Source of the DNA: Sheuella amnicola
GTDB lineage: Bacteria; Pseudomonadota; Gammaproteobacteria; Burkholderiales; Burkholderiaceae_B
Length of the DNA: 64,000 nt
Assembly: GCF_010499255.1 (NCBI RefSeq)
Contig: NZ_JAAGRN010000002.1
Span: 310,001 to 374,000, forward strand
Direction: 5' to 3'
Shown here: positions 17,565-32,259 of the stretch, piece by piece
Layout: each line of letters opens with the position of its first letter
Position numbering within the stretch: position 1 is the stretch's first letter
Position numbers and translations under genes: made by a program
The notes under the pieces: model-generated
What the model was told of the DNA's origin: nothing
Databases searched by the model: none
Seen by the model: the letters and a program-made list of their open reading frames with translations, nothing else

Positions 17565-20458
17565 CGTCCCCCAAGTGTCAACATTGCAGTGGACTTATCG
17601 TTCAGATACGTCGACAACGCGTATTGGAATTCGATTCCAACCGTCACCTTGCTGGCATACGCGTTGTAGCGACTTTCATTTCCCCAGATATTCCAGCGAA
17701 CACCGACTCCAGCACGAATATCGGCTTGCGTCTGTTGATTAAGCGAATTCCATTGAATATGCGTATAAGGCTCAATCGTCTGACTCTCGCCCATCTTGTT
17801 GTGATAACTCACTCGATAATCCGCAGTCAAAGAAGATAATCTGTTCGAAATGTAATAGGCTGCATCCAGATAAAGGTTTTGCGCAAGCCACCCATTTGAT
17901 GACGGATGCCATTCGTCACTGTACTTGCCGCTATTGAAAAATGAGCCACTTGCTCTGATAAGCGTATTTGTGGACGGGCTGGATCCTTGATCAAGAGGAA
18001 ACTGTTGCTCGACCGCGAAATTGATGACTTGGGTGCTGAAAGGCTTCCACCTGAAGCCTGCCGCTATGACCGGGGCATATATGGGCAAAGCCGAGCCGGA
18101 AGGCCCGTTTCCGGCAAAAACCCTCGAATATGCCGAAAAAGTTTTGCCATCATCGATTGCTGGATTGCCAAGTCGGTACGCTACTTCAGCCTGCGCATAA
18201 CTCTTGTAGTTCAAGCCCGGTTGCGGAGCATTCGGAACGGAAGCCACCTGGTTACCGCTAATCGCATCTGCACTAAATGTCCAACGTCGCTGCAAATCTT
18301 CGTGCATTCGTCGCAATCCAAAACGCTTGTCCTCCAGCTCCGGAGTCATTTCGGTCTTTGTATATAAATCGATTTGATCAATGGCTCGTTCTGTGAATCG
18401 CGTCGCTTGTTCATTTTGACCTAAGCGCTGGTTTACATAAGCTAACTGCTCGACCAATCTGCTATCGTCGGGACGCATTTTTAATGCTTCGTCCAAATAT
18501 GTCTCAGCGGTTTTCACATCGTTTTGATGATAATAGGCATAACCTAGTGCAGCCTGAACCGAACTGTTTTCAGTATTCAATGCCAGCGCTTTTTTCAAGG
18601 CTTCGAGTGCGGCTGCTTCATTTTTCTGCTTTCTTTCAAGTGCGGCCAGCAGTTCAAAATATTCCACTTTCGGCTTTTGTTTGATTGCGCGACGAATATC
18701 GATCAGAGCTTGCTTCGGATGTTCTTGCTGCTCGGTGATCGCCTTTAACCATAAATACTCATCATCCCGCCTTCCACCTCGTTTCGCATACTCAGCCAAT
18801 ATTCGATTAGCCCATTGCATATCGTCAACTGAAACGGCCGTATATGCTGCGGCTTTTAAATCCGCAGTGGTCGACTGCTTGCTCGCCAACACTTTTTTCC
18901 ACATCTCAAGCGATGTTCTGTAATCCTTGGTTTCAAAAGCCTGATAGGCAAGTTCACGCGCAGATCCTATTGCTTGATCACGTTGGTACGCTTGCGTGTA
19001 GGCATACTGGGCAAGGCCGACTTTTTGCAATTTCTGATAACAGCGCCCAAGCCGTCGCCAATCCTCTGCGCTGTAATTCACCGAATAATCCTCGAGAACT
19101 TGTTCAACACCTTCGCAGTCATTCAATGAGTCAAGCAACTTGGCTTGGCTACTTCTGTCTTGTACATTTCCTAGTGGCCTTGCCAGCTTGACAAGGTCGA
19201 AATGCGTCAACATTTTCGGATTGTCATTCAGCAACCCATTTAGCCGATCGAATAATACTTTTCTGATCCCCGGATCTGCGTGTCCAAATGGATATGCATC
19301 CATCAGCAAGTTGAATGAAGTGGACTTGGCGCCTTCTTTATTTAATCGATAGCTAATTTGATCCAGTTGCGTGGGATGTAATGTTTCGACATGAGGCAAA
19401 TACTTTGCCACTTGCGTTGCAGTGATCTTTCCTGGGTTCGACTCGTATGATTGCAGAACCAGCTCTGCCTGAAATGCTCTGTTTTCATCAAATTCGCATT
19501 TGTAATCAAGCAATAATTTCGACTGTTCGTGTGATACCGCGGCCAATAGCTCAAGCCACTGTCTTTCATACTGCGGTGAACTTAAATCCGGTTTGTGACT
19601 ATGGATAAAGTCAATCAATTTGTTCTTATTTGTCGCAACGGTTTGAGCAAATGCCAATCGCTCTGTAAGCGTTTGGCGCAATTGATCATCGGCTTGAAGA
19701 TACGGATAAGCATCAATCAATAGTTGTATGGCCTGATTTGGCGAATTGGCCTGAATCAGTTGATAGGTTATTGCGTCCAGCTCGTTAGGTTTGTTGCTGA
19801 TCGTTCGACTGAGGGATTTTATATAGGTGCTTAATAACTCCCGGTTTTGAGTCGCAATTAAATATTTGATTGATTCTTCAAGATGAAAAATCTCGTTTAC
19901 CTTGAATTTAGGTTGATACTCCAACAATAATTTTTTATTTTTATTGAATTCTCCCGCCAAAACTTCGATCCATTTGTGTTCATCATAGGGCTCTGTAAAG
20001 TCCGGCTTATTTCTGATCAAGATGCTTTGCAGCTGGACGGGCTCAATGGCTTTGTCCTGAATCTTCTGCAGCATTTGTTTGTTATGTTTTGTCTTTGCCT
20101 CAATCAACGCTTGTTCTATATCCTGCCGTTGAGGGTTTTCTTTTGATAGTTGATCCAGGACAGCAATCGCTTCATTGAGCTGATCATTTTTTTCATATGC
20201 ATTGGCCAAATAGAGCGAGATTTGAGGTTGATTTTTCGACAACTTGCGTGCCTGATAAAACTCCGAAATCGCTACGTGCAGTTCATGGTCGTCCATCGCT
20301 CTGAAAGCACGTTCAAGATGGGGGTATACGATAAATTTTTCATATGACGAAAGCCCTTGCGACCAGTCCGGATTTTGTATCGATTTTGGAAAACCAATGA
20401 CCGGAATCGATAGCATGACAAAAACCAGTAAATTGGCGGCAAACTTCTTAATTGTCAT
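17558..20458 (-). CDS. nfrA: NfrA-like outer-membrane protein with TPR repeats
   Basis: A 966-residue protein with a signal peptide (residues 1-24), several TPR-like helical repeats (clear at about 45-120 and 540-690) and a C-terminal segment of about 200 residues rich in aromatic beta strands. This matches NfrA, the outer-membrane partner of NfrB and receptor for phage N4 in E. coli. The closing residue is Trp (GGRW), fitting an outer-membrane barrel. Its start overlaps the nfrB stop by 4 bp. It is expected to secrete the polysaccharide made by NfrB across the outer membrane. Confidence 0.88.
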   Translation of the reverse strand: MTIKKFAANLLVFVMLSIPVIGFPKSIQNPDWSQGLSSYEKFIVYPHLERAFRAMDDHELHVAISEFYQARKLSKNQPQISLYLANAYEKNDQLNEAIAVLDQLSKENPQRQDIEQALIEAKTKHNKQMLQKIQDKAIEPVQLQSILIRNKPDFTEPYDEHKWIEVLAGEFNKNKKLLLEYQPKFKVNEIFHLEESIKYLIATQNRELLSTYIKSLSRTISNKPNELDAITYQLIQANSPNQAIQLLIDAYPYLQADDQLRQTLTERLAFAQTVATNKNKLIDFIHSHKPDLSSPQYERQWLELLAAVSHEQSKLLLDYKCEFDENRAFQAELVLQSYESNPGKITATQVAKYLPHVETLHPTQLDQISYRLNKEGAKSTSFNLLMDAYPFGHADPGIRKVLFDRLNGLLNDNPKMLTHFDLVKLARPLGNVQDRSSQAKLLDSLNDCEGVEQVLEDYSVNYSAEDWRRLGRCYQKLQKVGLAQYAYTQAYQRDQAIGSARELAYQAFETKDYRTSLEMWKKVLASKQSTTADLKAAAYTAVSVDDMQWANRILAEYAKRGGRRDDEYLWLKAITEQQEHPKQALIDIRRAIKQKPKVEYFELLAALERKQKNEAAALEALKKALALNTENSSVQAALGYAYYHQNDVKTAETYLDEALKMRPDDSRLVEQLAYVNQRLGQNEQATRFTERAIDQIDLYTKTEMTPELEDKRFGLRRMHEDLQRRWTFSADAISGNQVASVPNAPQPGLNYKSYAQAEVAYRLGNPAIDDGKTFSAYSRVFAGNGPSGSALPIYAPVIAAGFRWKPFSTQVINFAVEQQFPLDQGSSPSTNTLIRASGSFFNSGKYSDEWHPSSNGWLAQNLYLDAAYYISNRLSSLTADYRVSYHNKMGESQTIEPYTHIQWNSLNQQTQADIRAGVGVRWNIWGNESRYNAYASKVTVGIEFQYALSTYLNDKSTAMLTLGGRW

Positions 20459-22653
20459 CGCGCAGCTTCACTTATTAATTTATGCATTGAAGGCTGAAGC
20501 TTCTTTTGCAAGGCAAGAGCCTCGTCCAGTGTCTCCTGACTCACAATATTGCGACTGACAAGAAATGAACCAAGCGTTTCATCCGTTTTCTCATGCTGAA
20601 GTAACACAGCTGCAAGCGAGGCATTATCTATACGACCAAGCGCGCAAAGCACTTCGGCAAATAGAAATTGTCTCGCCGTAAAATATGCCCATAGTTCAGC
20701 GGCCTTTTCCGCTGATATCCGTCCGGTATTTTTTGCAATTTCAAGCAATGTGCGCGGATCTTCCTGCTGTTTTTTTCGGGAATACCAATGGCGCAATCCA
20801 ACGGTTACCTGCCCATGAGGCACAATCACATAGCTTATTTTTGACTTTAATTTTCGCGATAGCGCAGCAAGAGATATTGGATCCAGCACAGATTCGCTCG
20901 CTAACATCATTGCACCATCCTCGTTCTTTATTGGTAAGACGGCATACCGCAATGCAATGTTTTCAGGAAAGGCCTTAATCAACGATGGATCGATTTGATA
21001 GGCATCAATGTTCTGCATATCAACCTCACCCTGTTCTGCAAGCGCCCGAGCAAAATCTTCCGAAGTAATCATGCCTTGATGAACAAGCCATGTTCCAATT
21101 TTGATTCCATGCGTTTTATGAATCAATGCTTCATTTAGTTGCTCGGATGTCAGGAGATTTCGTTCGATCAAAATTTGTCCGATCATTTTTCTTGAGCGAT
21201 TCTCTCCACCGATACTTGGAAAGTCATGCGTTGTTTTATCCCAAGCAACACGGTGGGGGTTTCCTTCCATCATGATCTGACGAATAGCTCTCCAGTTCGC
21301 CAGAAAATTAATGTAGTTACCCCAAAATAATCGCGGTATCGACAGCAACCCTTGAAAAATTCCGTAGTACGTAGTGACGAAATAAATTCGCTGCACCATT
21401 CGGTTTGCCATGAAAAAAAGATTAATCCAAAGCAAATCTTTCAGTAATGTGTTGCTCTCGAATATCGACATGAACTGATACGCATCTTGCCAGTAGTTTT
21501 GATAAAGCCACAAAAGCCCTAGTTGCAACAAAATGATCGTTGCGATGAAACTGACAAAATTCGTAATCACGCCCTTACGGTCGCGCCAGAGAAAATAGTT
21601 GATGATCCAGTTTTTCGACCAACGATGTGTGACATATCCTTGAAATACGATTCCGATAATCCAGCGGGATTTTTGTCGAACGGCTGTTTGCACCGTATCG
21701 GGAAAGAATTCTCTAACGCAAATAACCTGTGATGCGCGAAATGCTTTTCCAAGTACACGAGTAAGTTGCCAGGTTTTTTTACTTGTGTCGATGACAGGAA
21801 ATCGCACAAATATTTCCTTCATTCCCTTTTCTTTCAAACGGAACCCGATATCGTAATCTTCCGTCAGGCTTTGTGTATCGAATGCAATGCCATCTCCGTC
21901 GGCGACAAGCGCAAGCACGGCCCGACGACTGAAACAGGTGCCCACTCCGGCACTCGGCACTTGTCCCGCAATCGCTTCCCTGACAACAATGTCCTTGCCA
22001 TGAACCTCGGCAAATTCATCAAGATACGACATGCTGGTAAAGTTCGACCATTGTCTTTCAAATGGGTATACGGGTACCTGGATTAAGTCCTTTTTGTTTA
22101 CGAGATGATTAAATAATCTGAGCTCCATGCTCGAAATGACATCTTCGGAATCATGCAAAATGAAGCCGGAGAACTCGAGATTTGCGCGCTGCTCAAACTG
22201 AAATATCGCGTCAAGCACATTATTCAGGCAATCAGCCTTACTGGTCGGGCCCGGACGCGCGCATACCACTTTATGAATATTCGGAAACCGGGCGCAAACC
22301 TCATCTACATCTTTTTGCGTATCCGGATCATTCGGATAGGTGCCTACAAAAATGTGATAGTTTTCATAATCAAGTGTCGAAGCCGCTAGTTGGGCCATAT
22401 TACCGATGACACCTGTCTCTTTCCACGCGGGAATCATGATAGCGAGAGGCTGTTCGGGCGTTGCGTACAACGCTTTCGCATCCATGAATGGATGCCGCTT
22501 GAATATAACGAAATGACGCCACGTGTATCTTACCCAATACACTACATCGATGAGCAAATCATCGAGGCTACTGACAAATATGCAGATCGCTATAAATACG
22601 GCAACATATTTCAGGCCGTATAGATATGTCGAAAAATAATCGACTAACCACAT
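20455..22653 (-). CDS. nfrB: NfrB-like processive glycosyltransferase with C-terminal MshEN c-di-GMP-binding domain
   Basis: A 732-residue inner-membrane GT2 polysaccharide synthase. A transmembrane helix lies near the N-terminus. The catalytic region has MIPAWKE, HDSED, TEDYDIG and the processivity motif Q-K-S-R-W, followed by several membrane helices. The C-terminal third has repeated motifs of the form (K/R)xxGxxLxxxxxxxxxxL, starting at KMIGQIL and IKIGTWL, as in MshEN domains that bind c-di-GMP. E. coli NfrB is activated this way and makes a ManNAc-containing glycan. The ATG at 22653 has AGGA 7 bp before it; the in-frame ATG at 22710 would add 19 residues before the membrane segment. Confidence 0.88.
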   Translation of the reverse strand: MWLVDYFSTYLYGLKYVAVFIAICIFVSSLDDLLIDVVYWVRYTWRHFVIFKRHPFMDAKALYATPEQPLAIMIPAWKETGVIGNMAQLAASTLDYENYHIFVGTYPNDPDTQKDVDEVCARFPNIHKVVCARPGPTSKADCLNNVLDAIFQFEQRANLEFSGFILHDSEDVISSMELRLFNHLVNKKDLIQVPVYPFERQWSNFTSMSYLDEFAEVHGKDIVVREAIAGQVPSAGVGTCFSRRAVLALVADGDGIAFDTQSLTEDYDIGFRLKEKGMKEIFVRFPVIDTSKKTWQLTRVLGKAFRASQVICVREFFPDTVQTAVRQKSRWIIGIVFQGYVTHRWSKNWIINYFLWRDRKGVITNFVSFIATIILLQLGLLWLYQNYWQDAYQFMSIFESNTLLKDLLWINLFFMANRMVQRIYFVTTYYGIFQGLLSIPRLFWGNYINFLANWRAIRQIMMEGNPHRVAWDKTTHDFPSIGGENRSRKMIGQILIERNLLTSEQLNEALIHKTHGIKIGTWLVHQGMITSEDFARALAEQGEVDMQNIDAYQIDPSLIKAFPENIALRYAVLPIKNEDGAMMLASESVLDPISLAALSRKLKSKISYVIVPHGQVTVGLRHWYSRKKQQEDPRTLLEIAKNTGRISAEKAAELWAYFTARQFLFAEVLCALGRIDNASLAAVLLQHEKTDETLGSFLVSRNIVSQETLDEALALQKKLQPSMHKLISEAAR

Positions 22654-22761
22654 TTTTTTCCTGTTTATCTGATTTTGACGCTTGGAAATGCAACAGCCAA
22701 CTGATGGCATCCATCTAAGCGCTCAGCCAGATGCGTGGTTATTTTATTCGAATAGTTACCA

Positions 22762-22777
22762 AACTTATATGTAAGTT
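22762..22777. promoter_or_regulatory. Inverted repeat upstream of nfrB
   Basis: AACTTA and TAAGTT flank a 4-bp centre in the 150-bp gap between gyrB and nfrB. It may be an operator for the nfr operon. Support is limited to symmetry. Confidence 0.25.
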
Positions 22778-22801
22778 ACTTTGTGATGAATGATTTTTAT
22801 C

Positions 22802-22836
22802 AAAAAAAAGCCCGCTTCGAAAACTCGAAGCGGGCT
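22802..22836 (-). terminator. Rho-independent terminator after gyrB
   Basis: A 12-bp perfect stem (22809-22820 with 22825-22836) and 4-nt loop is followed on the minus strand by eight T residues. It lies 20 bp after the gyrB stop. Confidence 0.92.
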
Positions 22837-22855
22837 AGCCTTTTTGACGAAAGAA

Positions 22856-26424
<3,569 letters not shown>

Positions 26425-26427
26425 GGA

Positions 26428-27894
26428 TTAGCCCTTTAGAGTTTGTTCGAGTACATGCAGCGTATGGTTAAGGTCTGTCTGCTTGGTGCGTAAATCGGAA
26501 ATCTTGCGTACCGCGTGCAATACGGTCGTATGATCACGACCACCAAACAGATCACCAATTTCTGGCAAGCTTTTTTGCGTCAGTTCCTTCGCCAGATACA
26601 TTGCTACCTGACGCGGCATAGCAATATTGGCAGGTCGACGTTTCGAATACATGTCGGCGACCTTGATTTTGTAGTAATCAGATACGGTTTTTTGAATGTT
26701 TTCCACCGTAATCTGACCGTTCGATACGGAAAGCAAATCTTTCAATGCGTCTTTACAAATATCCACACTGACGACATCGCGACCGTGAAATCTCGCGTAT
26801 GCAAGCACCTTTCTCAAGGCGCCTTCAAGCTCTCTCACATTGCTTCGTAAATGCTTGGCTATAAAGAAGGCAACATCTTCCGGCATGGGTAAGCCTTCTT
26901 GCTCGGCTTTTCGCAACAAGATCGCGACCCGCATTTCCAGTTCAGGTGGCTCAATCGCCACCGTGAGACCCGAATCAAAGCGGGAAATCAATCGACTATC
27001 AATCCCTTCCAGCTCTTTCGGGTAGGTATCGCTTGTAATGATGATCTGCTTGCGTTGTGCGACCATCGCTTCGAACGCATAGAAAAATTCTTCTTGCGTG
27101 CGCTTCTTATCTGTAAAAAACTGAATATCGTCTATCAACAACAAATCAAGCGAATGGTAATAGCGTTTGAACTCATCAAATGCCTTACGCTGATACGCTT
27201 TCACCACGTCCGAAACATACTGATCGGCATGCACATAGCGAACCCGAACAGCCGAACCGTTTTTATTGCCGGCGGCCACCATTGCATTTCCGATTGCATG
27301 GATTAAGTGAGTTTTACCCAGACCCACGCCGCCATATAAAAATAGTGGGTTATAAGATGTACCAGGATTTTCTGCGACCTGAAACGCTGCCGCGCGAGCC
27401 AGCTGATTCGCCTTGCCCGTCACGAAATTATCAAAAGTCAGATCGGTGTTCAGTCTAGACCTTTCATCTACTGAAGACGCCGCGGAATTGTTTTCACTGG
27501 GTTGTTTATCGGTGGGGGGCGCTTTCTTTAAAACTTCCTGGGCTAGTTTTTCGATCGAGGAACCGGCAGTTTTTTTCGTGGCACTGCTTATTTGTTCTGC
27601 AGCAATGTCGATCTTCCCCACATTGGCTACGTGCTTGGTTTGGGCGACATTACCCGGCAATTCAAGCAACAAGTGAACCGGCTTTTTAAACCATTGTTCT
27701 GCATAGCTTTCAATTTGACTAGAGAAGTTTTTACGAACCCAGTCCAGTTTGAATCTATTGGGAGCAGACAGGCGCAAAACTGCCTCTGACTCGTCAAAAG
27801 CAACCGGTACCAGCGGGCGTATCCACGCGCTGATTTGCTGAGGGGGGAACTCCTGCTCAAGATGCTGAATACAGGACTGCCAAAACTCTTTCAT
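26428..27894 (-). CDS. dnaA: Chromosomal replication initiator DnaA
   Basis: A 488-residue AAA+ initiator. Domain I lies at the N-terminus (about 1-90), followed by a variable linker. Domain III has Walker [11 protein letters not shown] and Walker B LLIDDIQF. Domain IV has the DNA-binding signature [11 protein letters not shown]. It binds 9-mer DnaA boxes and opens the origin. A perfect DnaA box 46 bp upstream of its start (27940-27948) suggests autoregulation. It is divergent from rpmH. Confidence 0.98.
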   Translation of the reverse strand: MKEFWQSCIQHLEQEFPPQQISAWIRPLVPVAFDESEAVLRLSAPNRFKLDWVRKNFSSQIESYAEQWFKKPVHLLLELPGNVAQTKHVANVGKIDIAAEQISSATKKTAGSSIEKLAQEVLKKAPPTDKQPSENNSAASSVDERSRLNTDLTFDNFVTGKANQLARAAAFQVAENPGTSYNPLFLYGGVGLGKTHLIHAIGNAMVAAGNKNGSAVRVRYVHADQYVSDVVKAYQRKAFDEFKRYYHSLDLLLIDDIQFFTDKKRTQEEFFYAFEAMVAQRKQIIITSDTYPKELEGIDSRLISRFDSGLTVAIEPPELEMRVAILLRKAEQEGLPMPEDVAFFIAKHLRSNVRELEGALRKVLAYARFHGRDVVSVDICKDALKDLLSVSNGQITVENIQKTVSDYYKIKVADMYSKRRPANIAMPRQVAMYLAKELTQKSLPEIGDLFGGRDHTTVLHAVRKISDLRTKQTDLNHTLHVLEQTLKG

Positions 27895-27939
27895 GTGACT
27901 CGCTAATCAAACCTCGATTCTACCCTGTCCATCGACAAG

Positions 27940-27948
27940 TTATCCACA
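27940..27948 (+). promoter_or_regulatory. DnaA box in the dnaA-rpmH intergenic region
   Basis: Perfect TTATCCACA. It is the only exact box in the 223-bp gap, with one weaker reverse match near 28044-28052, so it is more likely a dnaA autoregulatory site than a full origin. Confidence 0.7.
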
Positions 27949-28117
27949 GGGCTTTCGGATCATATCCCGATAATATCAATCTAACCATTTGACTAATTTC
28001 AGTTTTTTTGCTGAAATGGAGGGCTTTTCTGGGTAACTTAGCCTGGATAACTGATTAAATCTTATTTTTTAATCATCTTTATTCACCACTTATTCGCTCT
28101 TTGTTGGGCCATTCATC

Positions 28118-28252
28118 ATGAAACGTACATACCAGCCTTCCGTTACCCGTCGTAAACGCACACACGGTTTCCGCGTCCGTATGAAAACCCGTGGTGGCCG
28201 CGCCGTGATCAATGCTCGCCGCGCCAAGGGTCGCAAGCGTCTGGCCGTCTAA
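28118..28252 (+). CDS. rpmH: 50S ribosomal protein L34
   Basis: 44 codons encoding the short, very basic L34 (MKRTYQPS start, GRKRLAV end). It is the exact family length and heads the rpmH-rnpA-yidD-yidC-mnmE string, divergent from dnaA. Confidence 0.98.
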   Translation: MKRTYQPSVTRRKRTHGFRVRMKTRGGRAVINARRAKGRKRLAV

Positions 28253-28311
28253 GTTTCTCGCGTCTAATCGCGCTTGCAGGTATTTTTTCATCCTGCATTC
28301 TTAGTACAGTC

Positions 28312-28743
28312 ATGTCACGCGCCACGTTTCCTGCGGCGGCGCGCATGCACCGCCCCACAGAATTTGCTGCTGCCCTAGCAGGTAAGCGCATTGCCCGTGG
28401 GGCTTTTTTCATCGTAACGGCCAAATTCCATTCGGTCCTCGCATCGAATAGTTATGATCTTCCAAAGACGACCTCTGTCGACTTAAACAAATCGACTCTC
28501 GTCGTCCCTAAAATAGCTCGTCTCGGGTTGATTATGGCTAAGCGGTTTGCCGTTCATGCCTCCACCCGAAATGCCCTCAAAAGAGTGGTGCGTGAATCTT
28601 TTCGGGCACAACGCCACGATTTGCCTGTTGCAGACTTCGTTGTTCGCCTAAACATGAAAATCCATGACATGACTCTTTCCGAGCTTAAATACGCTGCCCG
28701 CCAAGAGGTTGATGCCCATTTTTTAAAGGCCCGAAGAAAATGA
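28312..28743 (+). CDS. rnpA: Ribonuclease P protein component
   Basis: A 143-residue RnpA that assists the RNase P RNA in 5' tRNA maturation. The RNR-type signature reads [13 protein letters not shown], preceded by [10 protein letters not shown]. The protein is longer than the usual 115-130 residues because of an insertion of about 20 residues (about 45-67) before that strand. It overlaps yidD by 4 bp (ATGA). Confidence 0.93.
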   Translation: MSRATFPAAARMHRPTEFAAALAGKRIARGAFFIVTAKFHSVLASNSYDLPKTTSVDLNKSTLVVPKIARLGLIMAKRFAVHASTRNALKRVVRESFRAQRHDLPVADFVVRLNMKIHDMTLSELKYAARQEVDAHFLKARRK

Positions 28744-29018
28744 GCAATTTCTTCAAACTTTTGTTGATTGCCCCAATTCGGGCATATAAATTCTTTCTTA
28801 GTCCATGGATGGGGCAATCATGCCGTTTTACGCCAACATGTTCCTCTTATGCTATTGAGGCAATTGAAACGTGGGGCGTTTTAAAAGGTCTTTCATTGGC
28901 TTTGAGTCGAATTGGTCGATGTAATCCTTGGTGTGAAGGCGGACATGATCCAGTTCCGGAAAAAAACTGTCCCCACACTCAACACAAAGGTTTATCTTCC
29001 CGCTGTCATGCCGATTAA
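28740..29018 (+). CDS. yidD: Membrane protein insertion efficiency factor YidD
   Basis: A 92-residue YidD with the family signature [11 protein letters not shown] and a later CNPWCEGG. It is a small, membrane-associated helper of YidC-mediated insertion. Start and stop overlap with rnpA suggests coupled translation; yidC follows after 67 bp. Confidence 0.95.
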   Translation: MSNFFKLLLIAPIRAYKFFLSPWMGQSCRFTPTCSSYAIEAIETWGVLKGLSLALSRIGRCNPWCEGGHDPVPEKNCPHTQHKGLSSRCHAD

Positions 29019-29085
29019 CGCTAAACTGCGTTGCTTCACGTTATCTCTCTAGTTTTCTGTTTCGCTTTTTTTTTATTAGGCAAGA

Positions 29086-30813
29086 ATGGACATCCGACGC
29101 ACCGTATTACTAATGGTTTTTTCGTTTTCCCTACTGATGTTGTGGAACAACTGGCAAATCCATCACGGCAATGCACCTCTTTTTGCACCCGCTCCCGTAA
29201 CGAATAAGGATACCGGCAAAGGTGATGCCAACGGGGCGACTCCTTCTGCCGGCGTACCTTCCGCACCTGTTGGATCAGCAGCTGTTGCCGGTTCGGGCTC
29301 AGCTGCAGTTGCAAACGCAACAACCCCACCTGCTGCTCTTTCGTCCGGATCACAAACAGTAGTTGTTACAACCGACGTCCTTAAACTTACTTTTGATCTT
29401 CAGGGCGCACAACTTGTTCGTTCCGATTTGCTCGCATTTCCGGCATCTGATGACAATTCGAAGCCAACTGTTTTGCTCGACAACACAAACGGTCACTACT
29501 ACGTAGTGCAGTCAGGCGTATACGATGCCCCGGCCGGCCTAATTTACCCTAATCATCTTAGTCCTTTTACGATGATCAGCGATGCAAAGGAACTTTCGGG
29601 CGATACCTTGGTTGTTAAGTTCGCATCAGAGTCCGGTGGCGTAAAAGTTACGAAAACATATACGCTCAAACGTGGTCAATATGTGATCAATGTAGATCAC
29701 CAAATTGAAAATACGACGTCTGCTCCAGTTACACCATCTCTTTATCTACAAATTACTCATGATGGCGTTGATCCGAATCAAAGCTCGGCGCCAAGTTTTT
29801 TAAGTGGCCCTGCCAACTTCATGGGCCTGGCCGTTTATTCGGATAAAGATAAATTCCAGAAAATTACCTTCCAGGAAATCGAAAAAAACAAAGCCTCTTA
29901 TGCCAAACAAGCTGATAATGGCTGGTTTGCTTTAGTTCAGCACTACTTTGTTACAGCATGGATTCCTAACGAAGGTACGAATCGCCGTTACGAAATTACC
30001 GAGATTAAAGAACCACAGAAAAAAAATCTTTATGCAATTCGTAGCATGGAGTCTGTCGGAACAATCAATCCAAACTCCTCTGCAACAATTAAGGCTAAGT
30101 TGTGGGTTGGTCCTCAAGATCAATCCGAACTCGAAAAAGTCGCACCTGGCTTGGATCTTGTGATCGACTACGGTTTATTGACCATTATTGCCAAACCGGT
30201 TTTTTCTCTAATGACCTGGTTGTTCACAATTCTAGGTAACTGGGGTTGGACCATTGTTGCTTTGACCTTTTTAATCAAGGCCGCTTTTTATCCTCTATCT
30301 GCCGCAAGTTATCGATCAATGGCGAAAATGAAGCAAGTTTCGCCACGTCTACAAGCATTAAAAGAAAAGTTTGGTGACGATCGGCAAAAATTAAATGCTG
30401 CCATGATGGAGATGTATCGGACTGAAAAAATTAATCCTTTAGGGGGTTGCTTACCAATCGTCATTCAGATTCCAGTCTTTATTTCACTCTATTATGTTCT
30501 TGGTTCCAGCGTTGAACTACGTGGGGCTCCATGGATTCTTTGGGTTCATGATTTATCCCTGCGTGACCCCTATTTCATTTTGCCTGCCATCATGATGGCT
30601 ACGATGTTTCTGCAAATGAAACTGAACCCGACGCCTCCGGATCCTATGCAAGCAAAAGTCATGATGTTCATGCCTCTTGTATTTGGTGGAATGATGTTCT
30701 TCTTCCCCGCAGGACTTGTTTTGTACTGGTGTGTTAATAACATTTTGTCTATTGCGCAACAGTGGTACATCACCAAATCAATCGAAAAACAAGCTGCAAT
30801 TGCACATCGTTGA
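29086..30813 (+). CDS. yidC: Membrane protein insertase YidC
   Basis: A 575-residue YidC/Oxa1-family insertase. An N-terminal membrane anchor (residues 5-21) is followed by an Ala/Gly/Ser-rich linker, the large periplasmic beta domain (about 85-355) and five C-terminal membrane helices. It inserts and folds inner-membrane proteins, alone or with SecYEG. The context rpmH-rnpA-yidD-yidC-mnmE is standard. Hand counts of sample lines on the plus strand show more C than G here, unlike genes further right. Confidence 0.97.
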   Translation: MDIRRTVLLMVFSFSLLMLWNNWQIHHGNAPLFAPAPVTNKDTGKGDANGATPSAGVPSAPVGSAAVAGSGSAAVANATTPPAALSSGSQTVVVTTDVLKLTFDLQGAQLVRSDLLAFPASDDNSKPTVLLDNTNGHYYVVQSGVYDAPAGLIYPNHLSPFTMISDAKELSGDTLVVKFASESGGVKVTKTYTLKRGQYVINVDHQIENTTSAPVTPSLYLQITHDGVDPNQSSAPSFLSGPANFMGLAVYSDKDKFQKITFQEIEKNKASYAKQADNGWFALVQHYFVTAWIPNEGTNRRYEITEIKEPQKKNLYAIRSMESVGTINPNSSATIKAKLWVGPQDQSELEKVAPGLDLVIDYGLLTIIAKPVFSLMTWLFTILGNWGWTIVALTFLIKAAFYPLSAASYRSMAKMKQVSPRLQALKEKFGDDRQKLNAAMMEMYRTEKINPLGGCLPIVIQIPVFISLYYVLGSSVELRGAPWILWVHDLSLRDPYFILPAIMMATMFLQMKLNPTPPDPMQAKVMMFMPLVFGGMMFFFPAGLVLYWCVNNILSIAQQWYITKSIEKQAAIAHR

Positions 30814-30815
30814 TA

Positions 30816-32171
30816 ATGCTTTTAAACAGTCAACCCATCGTTGCCATTGCCACCGCCCCGGGTCGGGGCGGTATCGGCGTAGTAAGAGTATCTGGCCCCC
30901 ATCTGGGGCCTTTTATTTTTAAGTTGCTGGGAAAAAATTTAACGCCCCGCCATGCTCACTATCTGCCCTTTCACGATGAAAATGCAGTAGCGATTGATCA
31001 TGGCATTGCGCTTTATTTTCAGAACCCAAATTCATACACCGGTGAAGACATTCTTGAATTACAAGGACATGGCGGCCCGGCAGTCATGCAGCAATTACTT
31101 CGTAGATGTTTAGCCGTTGGTACTGAATTTGACTTGCGTCTTGCCGATCCGGGGGAATTTACTCAACGCGCATTCTTGAATAACAAGATCGATCTTGCCC
31201 AAGCCGAGGCCGTGGCAGATCTGATTGATGCAACTTCCGAAGCGGCGGCTCGCGCAGCAGCTTCTTCATTGTCAGGTATTTTTTCAGAACGAATTAATCT
31301 GTTAGCCACATCCATCGTGCAATTAAGGCTACTGGTTGAGGCAACTCTTGATTTCCCGGAAGAAGAAATCGAATTCCTTGAAAAATACCAAGCTCGTTCT
31401 AAACTAAATTCAATCCGTCTGGATCTTGATCAAATCATTGCTCAGTCCAGGCAAGGGCTCGTTTTACGAGAAGGATTACATGTTGTACTTGCCGGTGAAC
31501 CAAATGTTGGTAAATCAAGTTTACTTAATGCCTTGGCAGGGGAAGATCTTGCAATCGTTACCGATATTGCCGGCACAACTCGCGACAAAGTGACTCAGAT
31601 CATTCATATCGAAGGTGTCCCCATCACCATCATCGATACTGCAGGATTGCGAGATACAAGCGATTTAATCGAATCCATTGGAATCAGCAGAAGCTGGAAC
31701 GAAATCAAGAAAGCTGACGTGATCCTTCACTTAATGGATGCTACAAAACCTACTAGTCATCTAGACGATAAGATTGATTCGACTCGAAGTCGTCAAAGTA
31801 TCGTTTTGTCAGTGATGAATAAAATTGATCTTCTAGATAAAACAGCAACCCTGCCTAAAGAAGCAATAGGCATATCTGCTCGAACTGGCCTCGGTTTGAA
31901 TCACTTGAAAAAAAAGCTTCTTGAAATAGCAGGATGGAATCCTGGGCAAGAATCACCTTGGCTTGCTAGACAAAGACATGTTGATGCGCTTGAACAAGCA
32001 CGCATGCATCTTTCTTTGGCTCACGAACATGCTGCAGAAAGTGATCGTGTATTGGACTTATTTGCTGAAGAACTAAGACTTGCCCATGATGCATTAGGCA
32101 ATATCACCGGAAGAATGACTCCTGATGATTTACTGGGCGAAATATTTTCCCGGTTCTGTATCGGTAAATAA
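30816..32171 (+). CDS. mnmE: tRNA modification GTPase MnmE
   Basis: A 451-residue MnmE/TrmE that, with MnmG, makes the 5-carboxymethylaminomethyl group on U34 of certain tRNAs. The N-terminal formyl-THF domain has [10 protein letters not shown], the inserted G domain has [20 protein letters not shown] and NKID, and the C-terminus ends in the catalytic C-x-G-K (FCIGK). The ATG at 30816 comes 2 bp after the yidC stop. Earlier in-frame starts inside yidC were rejected on length. Confidence 0.97.
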   Translation: MLLNSQPIVAIATAPGRGGIGVVRVSGPHLGPFIFKLLGKNLTPRHAHYLPFHDENAVAIDHGIALYFQNPNSYTGEDILELQGHGGPAVMQQLLRRCLAVGTEFDLRLADPGEFTQRAFLNNKIDLAQAEAVADLIDATSEAAARAAASSLSGIFSERINLLATSIVQLRLLVEATLDFPEEEIEFLEKYQARSKLNSIRLDLDQIIAQSRQGLVLREGLHVVLAGEPNVGKSSLLNALAGEDLAIVTDIAGTTRDKVTQIIHIEGVPITIIDTAGLRDTSDLIESIGISRSWNEIKKADVILHLMDATKPTSHLDDKIDSTRSRQSIVLSVMNKIDLLDKTATLPKEAIGISARTGLGLNHLKKKLLEIAGWNPGQESPWLARQRHVDALEQARMHLSLAHEHAAESDRVLDLFAEELRLAHDALGNITGRMTPDDLLGEIFSRFCIGK

Positions 32172-32250
32172 TTAGACTCGTTCGAGACTACCTTTCACTT
32201 TTTTCTGTTGTTTTATTGCTGCTGTTACAATTTTTTTGTCTTTTTCTTTG

Positions 32251-32259
32251 TGTGGATAA
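32251..32259 (-). promoter_or_regulatory. DnaA box
   Basis: Perfect TTATCCACA on the minus strand (TGTGGATAA on plus) in the candidate origin. Confidence 0.75.

Noticed and set aside
27895-28117. Origin of replication in the dnaA-rpmH gap
   Set aside because: Only one perfect DnaA box and no strong AT-rich repeat cluster; the mnmE-mnmG interval is better supported, though this gap is not excluded.
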